Shown here: one piece after another, positions 28,223 to 38,622 of the stretch
Numbering within the stretch: the stretch's first letter is position 1
Layout: every line of letters starts with the position of its first letter
Assembly (NCBI RefSeq): GCF_030814815.1
Contig: NZ_JAUSVR010000025.1
Span: forward strand, 1 to 42,989
Length of the DNA stretch: 42,989 nucleotides
From: Ancylobacter amanitiformis
GTDB taxonomy: Bacteria > Pseudomonadota > Alphaproteobacteria > Rhizobiales > Xanthobacteraceae
Reading direction: 5' to 3'
Made by a program: the position numbers and the translations under genes
Notes under the pieces: generated by a model
Database searches by the model: none
What the model was told of the DNA's origin: nothing
Seen by the model: only the letters and a program-made list of their open reading frames with translations

Positions 28223-30049
28223 TCAGCCATTGGCCAGCGCGCTGTCGGCCCGCCTTGCCGCCTCGTCGGCGAGGAAATTGCGCCACCCGCCGAAGACCGT
28301 GATGTCGCGCGCCGCTTCGGCCGCCGCCGCTTCCATGAGGAAGCCCTTCACATCCGAGCCATCATCGAGATGCACGGTGCCCACGCCCAGCGGCCCGGGA
28401 ATGCCGGCGACCAGCTTGCCGAACGCCGCCGCCGGCAGCGCCCAGATCTCGCACGCGATCGCCGCGCCGGCGCCGGGACGCCCGCGCAGCAGGCCGGGTC
28501 GGCGCACCCGCCCCTCCGGCAGCAGATAGAGCCGGTAATCGCCCGTCGTGCGGGCTTCGCGCACGAAAACGCCGCCCGATTCGATCACTTCCCCATTGAG
28601 CGGCAGACCCGACAGATGCGCGCCGAACAGCGCCACCTCGAAGAAGCCCGGCGCGGGCCGCCGCGGCAGCGTCGGCTCAACCGGCAGCGACGCCCCGGTC
28701 GCGCCCAGCGACAGCCCGGTATCGGCGTGGAACGCGAGGCCGAGCGCGGCGAGATGGGCATCGCGTCCCGCCGGTGCGAGCAGGGTGATGCCGGCCGGCG
28801 CTCCATCGGGGCGGATTTCCGAGGGCACCGCGAGGGCGCACATATCCAGCAGATTGACGAAATTGGTGTAGACGCCGAGCTGGCTGTTGAACTTGACCGG
28901 TTCGCTCTGCATCTGCTCCACCGTGAAGACGGTCGGCATCGTGGGCACCATCAGCGCATCCAGCCCGGTCAGCGCCTCGCGGGCCTGCACCCGCAGTTCC
29001 GCGAGACGGTACTGGCCGCGGAACGCATCCACCGCACTCAGCCCCCGTCCCTGCTCGATGATGGCGCGCACCACCGGGTGAAAGGCCTGCGGCCGCGCCT
29101 CCAGGAACCCGCCGACCGCGGCGAGGCGCTCGGCCACCCACGGCCCCTCATAGAGCAGCCGCGCCGTCTCGAAGAACGGCTCCATGTCGATCTCGACGAT
29201 GGTCGCGCCCAGCCTGGCCATGCGGCCGACTGCCGCGCGGAACGCCGCTTCCGCCAGCCGGTCGCCGAAACTGATGCGGTCCTGCGCCCGCGGCACACCG
29301 ACCTGCGCGCGGGCGGGAAAGCTGCCGGCCGGCGCCAGCGGCAGGGCCCGCGAGAACGGATCGGCGTCATCGGGCGCCGCCATGACGCGGGTGGCGGCAA
29401 GCGCATCGGCCACGGTGAGCGCGAAGACCGACACGCAGTCCAGCGAGCGGCAGGCCGGCACGACGCCGCGCGTGGAGACGAGCCCGAGGCTCGGCTTCAG
29501 TCCGACAATGTTGTTCAGCCCCGCCGGCACGCGGCCCGAGCCGGCCGTATCGGTGCCGAGCGCGAAGGGCACCAGCCCGGCCGCCACCGCCACCGCCGAG
29601 CCGGAACTTGAACCGCCCGGCACCAGATCCGCCCGCACCGCGTTGCGCGGGGTGCCATAGGGCGAGCGCGTGCCGTTGAGGCCGGTGGCAAACTGGTCAA
29701 GATTGGTCTTGCCGATGACAATGGCGCCCGCCCGGCGCAGCCGCGCCACGGCCGCCGCGTCCCGCGTCGCGTCATAGGCGAATTCGGGGCAGGCGCAGGT
29801 CGTCGGAAGGCCGGCAACGTCGATATTGTCCTTCACCGCGAAGGGCACGCCGTAAAGCGGCAGATTCGCCGGATCGGCCCCCTCCAGCTGCTTCAGCGCG
29901 CTCGCAATGGCGCCCGCCTCGGCCAGCGTGGTGAAGATGGCGGGGTCGTCCTGGCGCTCGATGAGCGAAAGGCATCGCGCCACGGTCTCGGCCGGTCGCA
30001 CCCGCCCGGAGCGATGGGCGGCGACAATCTCTGCAATGGTTCCGATCAA
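28223..30049 (-). CDS. atzF: allophanate hydrolase
   Basis: 608 residues, matching stand-alone AtzF (about 600). The amidase-signature domain (1-450) has the catalytic Lys73 (VPFAVKDNID), cis-Ser147 in PGGSSSGS and nucleophile Ser171 in GTDTAGSGRVP; the spacing 73/147/171 fits the family. The C-terminal AtzF domain (about 465-600) is the second, decarboxylating unit. It degrades allophanate to ammonia and carbon dioxide. No urea carboxylase, carboxyguanidine deiminase or cyanuric acid hydrolase gene is in the window, so the source of allophanate is unknown. It is convergent with the GntR gene and divergent from lexA. Confidence 0.95.
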   Translation of the reverse strand: MIGTIAEIVAAHRSGRVRPAETVARCLSLIERQDDPAIFTTLAEAGAIASALKQLEGADPANLPLYGVPFAVKDNIDVAGLPTTCACPEFAYDATRDAAAVARLRRAGAIVIGKTNLDQFATGLNGTRSPYGTPRNAVRADLVPGGSSSGSAVAVAAGLVPFALGTDTAGSGRVPAGLNNIVGLKPSLGLVSTRGVVPACRSLDCVSVFALTVADALAATRVMAAPDDADPFSRALPLAPAGSFPARAQVGVPRAQDRISFGDRLAEAAFRAAVGRMARLGATIVEIDMEPFFETARLLYEGPWVAERLAAVGGFLEARPQAFHPVVRAIIEQGRGLSAVDAFRGQYRLAELRVQAREALTGLDALMVPTMPTVFTVEQMQSEPVKFNSQLGVYTNFVNLLDMCALAVPSEIRPDGAPAGITLLAPAGRDAHLAALGLAFHADTGLSLGATGASLPVEPTLPRRPAPGFFEVALFGAHLSGLPLNGEVIESGGVFVREARTTGDYRLYLLPEGRVRRPGLLRGRPGAGAAIACEIWALPAAAFGKLVAGIPGPLGVGTVHLDDGSDVKGFLMEAAAAEAARDITVFGGWRNFLADEAARRADSALANG

Positions 30050-30174
30050 AGCGCACCTTTCCTGAAGCTCCCGCGATTATGCATGCCCGATAGGCAAAGC
30101 GGAAGCCATTGCATACACCGCGCCGGATTCGAGGAGCCGCGTGGCGCGCATTAGGCGTCCCTTTACCGGTTGTG

Positions 30175-30215
30175 GAACACAAAAAGAACGGATAGTGTTT
30201 GTTCGTGATTTGTTT
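30175..30215. promoter_or_regulatory. two LexA (SOS) boxes upstream of lexA
   Basis: GAAC-ACAAAAA-GAAC (30175-30189) exactly matches the alphaproteobacterial SOS box GTTC-N7-GTTC read on the other strand. A second near-match, GTTC-GTGATTT-GTTT (30201-30215), follows 11 bases later. They lie 31-71 bases before the lexA start, as expected for autoregulation. The divergent atzF start is 126 bases away and may be affected too. Confidence 0.85.
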
Positions 30216-30245
30216 CCTTTTGCGCCGTAGGACGGACCGAAATCC

Positions 30246-30953
30246 ATGCTGACCCGCAAACAGCACGAGCTACTGCTCTTCATCGACGAGCGGCTCAAGC
30301 GCGATGGCGTGCCGCCCTCCTTCGAGGAGATGAAGGAGGCCCTCGACCTGCGGTCGAAATCCGGCATCCACCGCCTCATCACGGCACTGGAGGAGCGCGG
30401 CTTCATCCGCCGCCTGCCGAACCGCGCCCGCGCGCTTGAGGTTCTGCGCCTGCCCGAGGACGCCCAGCCCTCGCGCCCCACGCCAGCACGCGGCTTCACG
30501 CCGAGCGTCGTCAGCGGCAGCGGTCTCGGCCGCCAGCGCCCACCCCCACCGGAGGATGAATCGGCACCGCGCGCGGTGCCCGTTCCGCTGGTCGGCCGCA
30601 TCGCCGCCGGCTCGCCCATTGCCGCCATCCAGTCGTGCGACAACACCGTCAACATGCCGCCGGACCTCGTCGCCGGCGGCGAGCATTTCGCGCTGGAGGT
30701 GCGGGGTGATTCGATGATCGAAGCCGGTATTTTCGACGGCGACCTCGCGCTGATCCGCAAGGGCGAGACCGCCAATACCGGTGAGATCGTCGTAGCGCTG
30801 ATCGATGACGAGGAAGCGACGCTGAAGCGCCTGCGCCGCAAGGGGGCGTCCATCGCGCTGGAAGCCGCCAACCCGGCTTATGAAACCCGTATCTTCGGGC
30901 CGGACCGGGTGCGCATCCAGGGACGGCTGGTCGGCCTTTTCCGCCGCTACTGA
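30246..30953 (+). CDS. lexA: LexA repressor
   Basis: 235 residues. The N-terminal winged-helix DNA-binding domain (1-65) begins [21 protein letters not shown] and has [21 protein letters not shown] as the recognition region. An extended linker (70-108) is typical of alphaproteobacteria. In the C-terminal S24 peptidase domain the cleavage bond is Ala121-Gly122 and the catalytic pair is Ser156 (GDSM) and Lys194 (ATLKRL). It represses SOS genes until RecA filaments trigger self-cleavage. Two LexA boxes precede it. It is convergent with comEC. Confidence 0.98.
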   Translation: MLTRKQHELLLFIDERLKRDGVPPSFEEMKEALDLRSKSGIHRLITALEERGFIRRLPNRARALEVLRLPEDAQPSRPTPARGFTPSVVSGSGLGRQRPPPPEDESAPRAVPVPLVGRIAAGSPIAAIQSCDNTVNMPPDLVAGGEHFALEVRGDSMIEAGIFDGDLALIRKGETANTGEIVVALIDDEEATLKRLRRKGASIALEAANPAYETRIFGPDRVRIQGRLVGLFRRY

Positions 30954-30976
30954 GGCGCCCTCGCGTGCCGGCGTCG

Positions 30977-31000
30977 GGCGGCGGCGGCGGCGGCGGCGGC
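30977..31000. repeat. (GGC)8 microsatellite after lexA
   Basis: Eight perfect GGC triplets, 24 bases past the lexA stop, in the 257-base convergent gap to comEC. No intrinsic terminator is obvious in that gap. The tract is outside any gene and cannot alter a reading frame. Confidence 0.8.
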
Positions 31001-31210
31001 AGGTGTGCTTGCGAAAGGCAGTCTGGGGTGACGTGAGACGCTGGCCGAGGGTTTCGGGCGTACGTGTCGACGCATCTCCGCGGGGCGGCGGCAGGTTGTG
31101 AGCCGCCGCTTTCGATGGCGAAGCCGTCGGCTGGGCGTCGCGAATGGGGGGCTGCGGAAGTGGCTCTCTTGGACTGCCATGTTTTCGAATGTCGTCTATT
31201 CGAGTGCCGT

Positions 31211-33883
31211 CTATTCGCGGTTCGTGCCGGTGACCGGTGAATTTTGGGCGGTTGATTCCTCTGCCGGGGAATCGTCCGCCGATGATTCTTCGGGTGATGA
31301 TTCTTCTGGTGAGGATTTGCCGGCAATGAAATCAGGGGCAGGAGAAGTGTCGGCGGCGGGTCGTTGGGGAGCCTGCCTGACGCCATGCGAGCCATCCGCC
31401 GGCAGCCGAATACCGGTCCTGTCGACATCGGGGCTGGCGGGGTTTTCGAGACCGGTCGGGTTTTCGAGACCGGTCGGGTTTTCGAGACCTGCGGGGCTTT
31501 CGAGATACGTGTCCAGCGCCGCGGCGCGCTCGGCTGCCGTGGATGATGGCGGCGCACCATTGGCGGCACGCGGCCCGGTTGAATGTGGGTCTTCCGCACG
31601 TGACAGGGCCTTGGGCACCGCCAGCGAAATCGCGGGTTGGGCCGCTGAACCCGGTGCCTGCCAGGGGCGCGTGCCGCTCGCGACATCGCCGTCGAGCCGC
31701 CAGCCGCCTGTCGCGGTTCGGAACACGGCCTGGCCGGCGAGGCTCTGACGCGGATCGATCCGGATCACCGTTGCCGCGCAATCGGCCGGTGGCGGCTGGT
31801 TCGTCACCAGCAGGATGGCGCGCCGGCAATCCTCCTCCAGCGAGGCCGGGTTGCGCGACAGCGCCACGGGATCGCCCCGTGCATCGGGGAGCGTGCAGCC
31901 GAGCGGGTCGCAGGTGGCCCGCGCTGTCAGATCCGCCGCACCGGCGCGGCCGCGCTCGCCTTCCGCGCTCAGCCATTGCTCGACCGCGAAGCGCCGGGCC
32001 ACCCCCGCGTCGCGATCGCCCATGATGGCGAGGCGCCCATCCGCGCCGCGCACCGCCACGGTGCGCCCGTCCCGGTCGATCAGCACGTCGGGATGCGGCG
32101 CGGCGGCATAGGCTATCAGCGCCGCGCCGGCCAGCGCCGGCACCACCAGAATCAACCTTGTGCGCAGCAGGCAGCCGAGCGCGAGGGCGAGGCTCAGCAG
32201 GCCGAGGCTGGCCAGCGGCATTGCCGGAATGCCGCGATCCGCCCCCGGCATGGCGGCGACCCAATCGGCGATCGCATCCATCATCTGGATGCCCCAACCC
32301 ATGATGATCCAGGCGGGCCGGTCCCAGCCGAAGGGCAGCAGCAGCGCGCCGCCAAGGCCGGCCGGCATGACGATGAAGGACACCAACGGCATCGCCGCGA
32401 GATTGGCGAGCAGGCTGAGCGGCGCCAGCCGCTGGAAATGAAAGGCGGCGAAGGGCGCGGTGGCCAGCCCGGCGGCCAGCGAGGTCAGCACCAGCGCCGC
32501 AACATAGCGCACCGGCAGGCCAAGCCAGCGCCCCGCCGGCGTGCTGGCGGCCGGCGCGGTGACGAGATGGCCCCACCTCTCATAGGCCGCAATCAGCGCG
32601 AGCGTGGCGGCGAAGGACATCTGCGCGCCGGGATCGAGGATCGCCCAGGGGGTCAGCGTCATCACCGCCAGCGCCGCCAGCGCCAGCGTGCGCAGGGTGA
32701 GCGCCGGCCGACCGAGCGCCACCCCGGCGAGTACGATGAGCGTCGTGACATAGGAGCGCTGCGTCGGCACCTCGGCGCCCGACAGCATCAGATAGTAGGT
32801 CGCCGCCAACGCGGCCGGCAGCGCCGCCCAGGCCTTGATCGGGTGGCGCAGCGCCAGCTCCGGAACAAGCGCCAGCAGTGCCCGCACCAGGAAGAACACG
32901 GTGGTCGCCACCAGCGCCATATGCAGGCCGGAAATCGACAGGATATGGGAGAGGCCAGCAACGCGCATGCTCTCCTCCACCGCCTCCGGCACCGCGTCGC
33001 GCAACCCGGTGACGAGGGCGACGGCGATTCCCGCCTCCGCCCCCGAAAGCACCGCCCGGATACGCGCGGCGATCGATTCGCGCGTCGCACCCAGCCATGC
33101 GGCGAAGGAGAGCGCGAGCGGCGCCGCACCGGGCGGCGGGCTCGGCTGCGCCTTGCCAAGGGCAAAGCCCGTGGCGCCGATGCCGTCGAACCAGATCGCC
33201 CGGCCGAAATCGAAGCCGCCGGGATAGGCGGGTCCCGGCGGCGGAGCGAGATTGGCAAGCAGCCGCACATGGGCGCCGACGGCCGGCGGCTCGCGCGTGG
33301 CGAGCGTCACCCGTACGCGCTTCGGCGGCACGTCGTTCGCCCGGCCGGCTCCCGCGCGCGGCTCACCCGCGCGCCGGGCCCCCTCAACTCCGCCCCCCTC
33401 ACCCGCACGCGCCTGGCGGCCGAAGCGCGTCAGCGCGAGCGTGATCCGGCTGCCGCGCGGCCGCTGCTCCGCCGCCTCGACGAAGCCGGCAATCTCCACC
33501 CCGGCCATTGGCGCGGCCAGCAGCGGATGAGCCATGCGCTGCACCTGGATGGAGGCCAGCGCGAAGCCGGCGGCGAGGGCCGCGAGCAGGGCGAGAACGT
33601 GGAAGGCGAAGGGCCGTGCCCGTGCCAGCACGGCAAGGCCGGCAAACAGCAAAGCCGGCAATGGCGCGGCATAGGGCAGAGGCTCGTTCGGCGCGCCGAA
33701 ATAGAGCGCGGCCCCCGCCGCCACGGCGACGGGCAGGAACAGGAAGCCGCGGCGATCCTCGATTTCTCGCGTGAGGAGGCGGGCGAAGCCCTGCACCAGC
33801 CCGTCCAGAGAGGGCAGGCGCGGCCGACGGAGCGCAAGGAGCGGCTCCCGCCGGCCGGTGGCAAGCGCGATCGCCCTCGCCAT
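31211..33883 (-). CDS. comEC: ComEC/Rec2-type DNA uptake channel protein
   Basis: 890 residues from ATG 33883; an upstream start at 34072 adds an arginine/proline-rich stretch unlike the family. N-terminal membrane segments and a DUF4131 soluble region (about 100-240) are followed by the Competence domain (about 270-545), with [13 protein letters not shown] and the [13 protein letters not shown] motif. A degenerate C-terminal globular region (about 600-760) lacks the metal-binding HxHxDH motif of the beta-lactamase-like nuclease. The last 120 residues are low-complexity: a GLENPT hexapeptide repeat, then an acidic Ser/Glu/Asp-rich tail. It would conduct single-stranded DNA across the inner membrane. 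No other competence gene is in the window. It is divergent from gltX. Confidence 0.88.
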   Translation of the reverse strand: MARAIALATGRREPLLALRRPRLPSLDGLVQGFARLLTREIEDRRGFLFLPVAVAAGAALYFGAPNEPLPYAAPLPALLFAGLAVLARARPFAFHVLALLAALAAGFALASIQVQRMAHPLLAAPMAGVEIAGFVEAAEQRPRGSRITLALTRFGRQARAGEGGGVEGARRAGEPRAGAGRANDVPPKRVRVTLATREPPAVGAHVRLLANLAPPPGPAYPGGFDFGRAIWFDGIGATGFALGKAQPSPPPGAAPLALSFAAWLGATRESIAARIRAVLSGAEAGIAVALVTGLRDAVPEAVEESMRVAGLSHILSISGLHMALVATTVFFLVRALLALVPELALRHPIKAWAALPAALAATYYLMLSGAEVPTQRSYVTTLIVLAGVALGRPALTLRTLALAALAVMTLTPWAILDPGAQMSFAATLALIAAYERWGHLVTAPAASTPAGRWLGLPVRYVAALVLTSLAAGLATAPFAAFHFQRLAPLSLLANLAAMPLVSFIVMPAGLGGALLLPFGWDRPAWIIMGWGIQMMDAIADWVAAMPGADRGIPAMPLASLGLLSLALALGCLLRTRLILVVPALAGAALIAYAAAPHPDVLIDRDGRTVAVRGADGRLAIMGDRDAGVARRFAVEQWLSAEGERGRAGAADLTARATCDPLGCTLPDARGDPVALSRNPASLEEDCRRAILLVTNQPPPADCAATVIRIDPRQSLAGQAVFRTATGGWRLDGDVASGTRPWQAPGSAAQPAISLAVPKALSRAEDPHSTGPRAANGAPPSSTAAERAAALDTYLESPAGLENPTGLENPTGLENPASPDVDRTGIRLPADGSHGVRQAPQRPAADTSPAPDFIAGKSSPEESSPEESSADDSPAEESTAQNSPVTGTNRE
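31440..31511. repeat. 18-bp in-frame tandem repeat in comEC
   Basis: Four units of 18 bases (GGGTTTTCGAGACCGGTC twice, then two diverging copies) encode GLENPT-type hexapeptides on the minus strand. The length keeps frame, so copy-number change would lengthen or shorten the comEC tail without breaking it. Confidence 0.85.
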
Positions 33884-34164
33884 GGGACGCGCGGCAGGCA
33901 GCCGTCCACCGGGACGGTCATCATGCCCGCCGCTGCGGTGCGGCACCCATTCCGGCGCCCGTTCCGGCTGCCGCTCTCTACCGTCCTGCACGGGCCCCGC
34001 CCCGATATGCGCGCCATCTGCCCGCATCGGCCTCTCACAAGGCCGCGCATCGCCTTTTCCCCGGTCGACCACCTATGGTACACGCACGTCTCGCGTCCGC
34101 CACGCCTTGCCGCGTCCGCCCCGCTTTGCCGCGCCAGTCCCATCCGGCGCGAGACGGAAGAAAC

Positions 34165-35601
34165 ATGCCCGAGACCGTCGTCACCCGCTTCGCTCCCTCC
34201 CCCACCGGCTTCCTGCATATTGGCGGCGCGCGCACCGCCCTGTTCAACTGGCTCTACGCCCGGGCCAAGGGCGGCCGGATGCTGCTGCGCATCGAGGATA
34301 CCGACCGCCAGCGCTCGACCCCCGAGGCGATCGACGCCATCATCGACGGGCTCAAATGGCTCGGCATCGACTGGTCGGGCGACGTCATCTACCAGTTCGC
34401 CCGCGCCGAGCGGCACCGCGAGGCGGTGGAGCAGATGCTCGCCGCCGGCCATGCCTATCCGTGCTTCGCCACCGCCGCCGAACTGGAAGAGATGCGCGAG
34501 AGCGCCCGCCGTGAAGGCCGCCCGCCGCGCTATGACGGGCGCTGGCGCGACCGCGACCCCGCCGACCACCCCGCCAACGCCCGGCCGGCGATCCGCCTCA
34601 AGGCACCGACCGAGGGCGAGACGGTGATCGAGGATCTCGTGCAGGGCCGCGTCGTGTTCCAGAACAAGGAACTCGACGACCTCGTGCTGCTGCGCTCGGA
34701 CGGCACGCCGACCTACATGCTCTCCGTCGTCGTCGACGACCATGACATGGGCGTCACCAACATCATCCGCGGCGACGACCACCTCACCAATGCCGCGCGC
34801 CAGACGCAGATCTACCATGCGCTGGGCTGGCATGTGCCGACCATGGCGCATATCCCGCTGATCCACGGGCCGGACGGGGCCAAGCTGTCGAAGCGCCACG
34901 GCGCGCTCGGCGTCGATGCCTATCGCGCCATGGGCTACCTGCCGGCGGCGCTGCGCAACTATCTGGTGCGCCTGGGCTGGAGCCATGGCGACCAGGAGAT
35001 CTTCACCACGCAGGAGATGAGCACGCTGTTCGACCTCGACCGCGTGGGCCGTTCCGCCGCGCGCTTCGATTTCGCCAAGCTGGAGAGCATTAACGGGCTC
35101 TACATGCGCGCGACGCCGGACGAGGAACTGCTCGCGGCAATCGACCAGCTGCTGCCCCATCTGGCGGAGGGCGCGGAAATCGCGGCCGCGCTCACCCCCG
35201 CCCGCCGCGCCCAGTTGCTCGCCGCCATGCCGGGGCTGAAGGAACGGGCCAAGACGCTGGTCGAGCTGATCGACAGCGCCGCCTATATCTGGAAGTCGCG
35301 GCCCTTCGCGCTCGAAGACAAGGCCAGCGCGCTGCTGACCACGGACGCCCGCGCCCTGCTCGCGGTTGCCTCGGAACGGCTGGGCACCCTCGCCGAGTGG
35401 AACGCCGCCACCACCGAGGGCGCCGTGCGCGCCGTGGCGGAGGAAAAGGGTGTCAAGCTCGGAGCGCTCGCCCAGCCGCTGCGCGCCGCCGTGACCGGAC
35501 GCACGACCTCGCCGGGCATTTTCGACGTGCTGGCGGTACTTGGGAAGGACGAAACGCTGGCGCGCCTTGCCGACCAGACGACGGGCACTGCCGCGCCCTG
35601 A
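34165..35601 (+). CDS. gltX: glutamate--tRNA ligase
   Basis: 478 residues. This is a class I aminoacyl-tRNA synthetase with the HIGH motif in [17 protein letters not shown] (about 9-25) and the KMSKS-equivalent KLSKRHG (about 247-253). The anticodon-binding helical domain fills the C-terminal third. It charges tRNA-Glu. The start at 34165 is set by the family's [14 protein letters not shown] opening and GGAAG upstream; the open frame extends to 34075 but lacks conservation there. It is divergent from comEC and 251 bases upstream of gltA; that gap holds no gene I can see. Confidence 0.98.
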   Translation: MPETVVTRFAPSPTGFLHIGGARTALFNWLYARAKGGRMLLRIEDTDRQRSTPEAIDAIIDGLKWLGIDWSGDVIYQFARAERHREAVEQMLAAGHAYPCFATAAELEEMRESARREGRPPRYDGRWRDRDPADHPANARPAIRLKAPTEGETVIEDLVQGRVVFQNKELDDLVLLRSDGTPTYMLSVVVDDHDMGVTNIIRGDDHLTNAARQTQIYHALGWHVPTMAHIPLIHGPDGAKLSKRHGALGVDAYRAMGYLPAALRNYLVRLGWSHGDQEIFTTQEMSTLFDLDRVGRSAARFDFAKLESINGLYMRATPDEELLAAIDQLLPHLAEGAEIAAALTPARRAQLLAAMPGLKERAKTLVELIDSAAYIWKSRPFALEDKASALLTTDARALLAVASERLGTLAEWNAATTEGAVRAVAEEKGVKLGALAQPLRAAVTGRTTSPGIFDVLAVLGKDETLARLADQTTGTAAP

Positions 35602-35852
35602 GCGCGCGGGGCCCTTACGAGGGCCTCGCTACCGCGCCTGCGAATGGACGAAAGGCTGCATAGACAAGGATTCCGGCCTCAGCTCAATACCTCCTTCGCT
35701 GCGCTTGCGAGCGATGGACGAAACCGGTACGACTTCCCCAACCGGGCCGTAACGAGGCATATCACCGCCTCCAGTCAGAAGTCCAAAGGCACGGCGCCAC
35801 GCCCGCACTCGCGCACCGTAACCTCGGTTCCATATGCTCAGGGAGACCCCGC

Positions 35853-37163
35853 ATGGACGCCATAAACGGCACTTCGGCGACATCTGCCACACTCACCATC
35901 GGCGACCAAAGCTGGGAACTCCCGATCCGGCAGGGCACAATCGGCCCTGAGGTTGTCGATATCGGCAAGCTCTACGGCCAGACCGGCCTGTTCACCTACG
36001 ACCCGGGCTTCACCTCCACCGCTTCCTGCGAAAGCTCCATCACCTATATCGACGGCGACGAGGGCGTTCTGCTCTATCGCGGCTACCCGATCGAGCAACT
36101 GGCCGAGAGCGGCGACTTCCTGGAGACCTGCTATCTCCTGCTCTACGGGGAGCTTCCCACCGCGGCGCAGAAGGCCGATTTCGATTACCGCGTCACGCGC
36201 CACACCATGGTGCATGAGCAGATGAGCCGCTTCTTCCACGGCTTCCGCCGCGACGCCCATCCGATGGCGGTGCTGGTGGCTTCCGTCGGCGCGCTGTCGG
36301 CCTTCTATCACGACTCGATCGACATCGCCGACCCGCAGCAGCGCATGATCGCCTCGATCCGCATGATCGCGAAGATCCCGACCCTGGCGGCGATGGCCTA
36401 TAAATACTCGATCGGCCAGCCTTTCGTTTACCCCAAGAACGACCTCGACTACGCCTCGAATTTCCTGCGCATGTGCTTCTCGGTGCCGTGCGAGGACTAC
36501 AAGGTCAACCCGATCCTCTCCCGCGCGATTGACCGCATCTTCATCCTGCACGCCGATCACGAGCAGAACGCCTCGACCTCCACCGTGCGTCTCGCCGGCT
36601 CCTCCGGCGCCAATCCCTTCGCCTGCATCGCCGCTGGCATTGCCTGCCTGTGGGGGCCCGCGCATGGCGGCGCCAACGAGGCGGCGCTGAAGATGCTCGG
36701 CGAGATCGGCTCGGTGGAGCGCATTCCCGAATATATCAAGCGGGCCAAGGACAAGAACGATCCGTTCCGCCTGATGGGCTTCGGCCACCGCGTCTACAAG
36801 AACTACGATCCGCGCGCCAAGATCATGCAGAAGACCTGCCATGAGGTGCTGGGCGAACTCGGCATCAAGGACGATCCGCTGCTCGACATCGCGGTGGAAC
36901 TGGAGCGCATCGCGCTGCAGGACGAGTATTTCGTCGAGCGCAAGCTGTACCCGAACATCGATTTCTACTCGGGCATCACGCTGCGCGCGCTGGGCTTCCC
37001 GACCTCCATGTTCACCGTGCTGTTCGCCCTCGCCCGCACCGTGGGCTGGATCGGCCAGTGGAAGGAAATGATCGAGGATCCCGGCCAGCGCATCGGCCGC
37101 CCGCGCCAGCTCTATACCGGCGCCGCGCAGCGCGACTACGTGCCGATCGCCCGCCGCAAGTGA
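35853..37163 (+). CDS. gltA: citrate synthase (type II)
   Basis: 436 residues. Catalytic residues are His271 ([10 protein letters not shown]), His312 ([14 protein letters not shown]) and Asp370 (NIDFYSGI); the His-His spacing of 41 matches the E. coli enzyme. The N-terminal beta domain (about 1-45) is that of the hexameric, NADH-sensitive Gram-negative type. It joins acetyl-CoA and oxaloacetate at the entry to the citric acid cycle. ATG 35853 follows CAGGGAGA. A strong terminator at 37262 separates it from the convergent lpxB. Confidence 0.98.
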   Translation: MDAINGTSATSATLTIGDQSWELPIRQGTIGPEVVDIGKLYGQTGLFTYDPGFTSTASCESSITYIDGDEGVLLYRGYPIEQLAESGDFLETCYLLLYGELPTAAQKADFDYRVTRHTMVHEQMSRFFHGFRRDAHPMAVLVASVGALSAFYHDSIDIADPQQRMIASIRMIAKIPTLAAMAYKYSIGQPFVYPKNDLDYASNFLRMCFSVPCEDYKVNPILSRAIDRIFILHADHEQNASTSTVRLAGSSGANPFACIAAGIACLWGPAHGGANEAALKMLGEIGSVERIPEYIKRAKDKNDPFRLMGFGHRVYKNYDPRAKIMQKTCHEVLGELGIKDDPLLDIAVELERIALQDEYFVERKLYPNIDFYSGITLRALGFPTSMFTVLFALARTVGWIGQWKEMIEDPGQRIGRPRQLYTGAAQRDYVPIARRK

Positions 37164-37261
37164 ACGGCTGCCCAGCGGTCGGCGGACGTGGTTGACCGCC
37201 CGCCGATGATCCGTCGCCGATGAGGGTAAGCTCCTCGGCATCTGCCGCGGCCGCCGATCAG

Positions 37262-37294
37262 AACCCCGCCCTTCCAAATGGAGGGCGGGGTTTT
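37262..37294 (+). terminator. rho-independent terminator between gltA and lpxB
   Basis: AACCCCGCCC-T-TCC pairs with GGAGGGCGGGGTT (one bulged T, loop AAAT) and is followed by TTTT. It is 99 bases past the gltA stop. The A-rich left flank is weak, so it acts mainly on the plus strand. Nothing else is visible in 37164-37418. Confidence 0.88.
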
Positions 37295-37418
37295 CATGTC
37301 GGGCGCTGTCGAGCGAGGGGGATAACGGCACGCGTGAGGAGACCGCGTCGAGAGCGACGGCCAGATCGCGGGCCGCTCGTTCCCGCCGAAACCGGCTTCA
37401 CCACACGGCGTGGGAAGC

Positions 37419-38594
37419 CTATCGCAGCATGTCCAGCACGGCATGCGCCGCGCGACGGCTGGGCGGCTCGCCTCCCGTGCCCAGCACCGCATCCAGGCGG
37501 GCAAAGGCGGCCAGCTGCGCCTCCCGCCCCTCGCCGCCGGTGATCAGCCCGGCGAGCGTCTCCGCCATGGCCGGCGGGTCGATATGCCATTGCAGATATT
37601 CCGCCACTGCCGGCTCGCCGAGGATGAGATTTGGCAGGATCGCCGTCTTCACCTTGATGAAGAAGGGCACGATGCGCCCCTCCAGCCAGGGCACGCGATA
37701 GGCCGCCACCATCGGGATGCCGGCCAGCGCCAGTTCCAGCGTCACCGTGCCGGATGCCGCCAGTGCCGCGCGGGCGATGCGGAAGGCCGCGAGCTTCTCC
37801 GCCTCGTCCACCACGATGCGCACCGACACCGGCCAGCGCGCCACCGTCTCCTCCACCTGCGCCAGCCGGCGCGGCAGGGTCGGCAATATCAGCTCGACAT
37901 CGGGAATGCGCTGCTTCAGCCGGCCCAGCACCTCGCCAAAGGTGTCGCCGAGCCGGGTCAGCTCCGCCCGCCGGCTGCCGGGCAGCACCAGCACGACCGG
38001 CGGCGAGGCGACGCGCCGCGCTGCCTCCGCCGCGTTCGGGCGCAGCGTATCGAGGCTGCCGAGCAGGGGATGGCCGACATACGTGGTCGGCGGGCCGTCC
38101 AGCCTGCGCATGACCTCCGGCTCGAACGGCAGGATCGCCAGCACCCGGTTGACGTCCGGTGCCATGGCCTTCGCCCGGCCGGGTCGCCACACCCAGACGG
38201 TCGGCGCGACATATTTGACGATCCGCAGTTCAGGCAGGCGCGCGCGCACCTTGCGCGCCACCCGGTGGGTGAAGTCGGGCGCATCCACCAGAACGAGAAT
38301 ATCGGGCGGGTCCGCGACGATGGCGTCGGCGGTCTGCCCCATGCGGCGCAGGATGCGCGGCAGCCCGCCAATAACCTGCGCGAAGCCCATGGCGGTAATG
38401 TCCTCCATGGGGAACAGCGAGGTCAGCCCCAGCGCCTGCATGCGCCCGCCGCCGACGCCGCGAAAGCGCACGCCCGCCGGATGAAGCGCCTTCAGCTCCG
38501 CCATAAGTCCGGCCGCCAGCGTGTCGCCCGATTCTTCGCCCGCCACGATGAACACATCGAGCGGCCGCGCCGGCGCCGGGTCCCCGTGCATCAT
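37419..38594 (-). CDS. lpxB: lipid A disaccharide synthase
   Basis: 391 residues from ATG 38594 (preceded by AGGAG); a frame extending to 38705 overlaps lpxI and has no family resemblance. LpxB hallmarks are VFIVAGEESGDTLAAGLM (about 12-29), PDILVLVDAPDF, VWVWRPGRAKAM, LLPGSR-type VLVLPGSRRAEL, and the donor-binding AASGTVTLELALAGIPMVAAYR. It joins UDP-2,3-diacylglucosamine to lipid X at the inner membrane. It is the last gene of the bamA-lpxD-fabZ-lpxA-lpxI-lpxB run, 28 bases after lpxI. Confidence 0.97.
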   Translation of the reverse strand: MMHGDPAPARPLDVFIVAGEESGDTLAAGLMAELKALHPAGVRFRGVGGGRMQALGLTSLFPMEDITAMGFAQVIGGLPRILRRMGQTADAIVADPPDILVLVDAPDFTHRVARKVRARLPELRIVKYVAPTVWVWRPGRAKAMAPDVNRVLAILPFEPEVMRRLDGPPTTYVGHPLLGSLDTLRPNAAEAARRVASPPVVLVLPGSRRAELTRLGDTFGEVLGRLKQRIPDVELILPTLPRRLAQVEETVARWPVSVRIVVDEAEKLAAFRIARAALAASGTVTLELALAGIPMVAAYRVPWLEGRIVPFFIKVKTAILPNLILGEPAVAEYLQWHIDPPAMAETLAGLITGGEGREAQLAAFARLDAVLGTGGEPPSRRAAHAVLDMLR

Positions 38595-38622
38595 GTCGCC
38601 GCCGCTCCTGTCTGGTCGCCGC

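Noticed and set aside
31976..34627. Plus-strand open frame of 883 codons
   Set aside because: It is antisense to comEC and overlaps the gltX start. It is Arg/Gln/Gly-rich with no recognisable domain.
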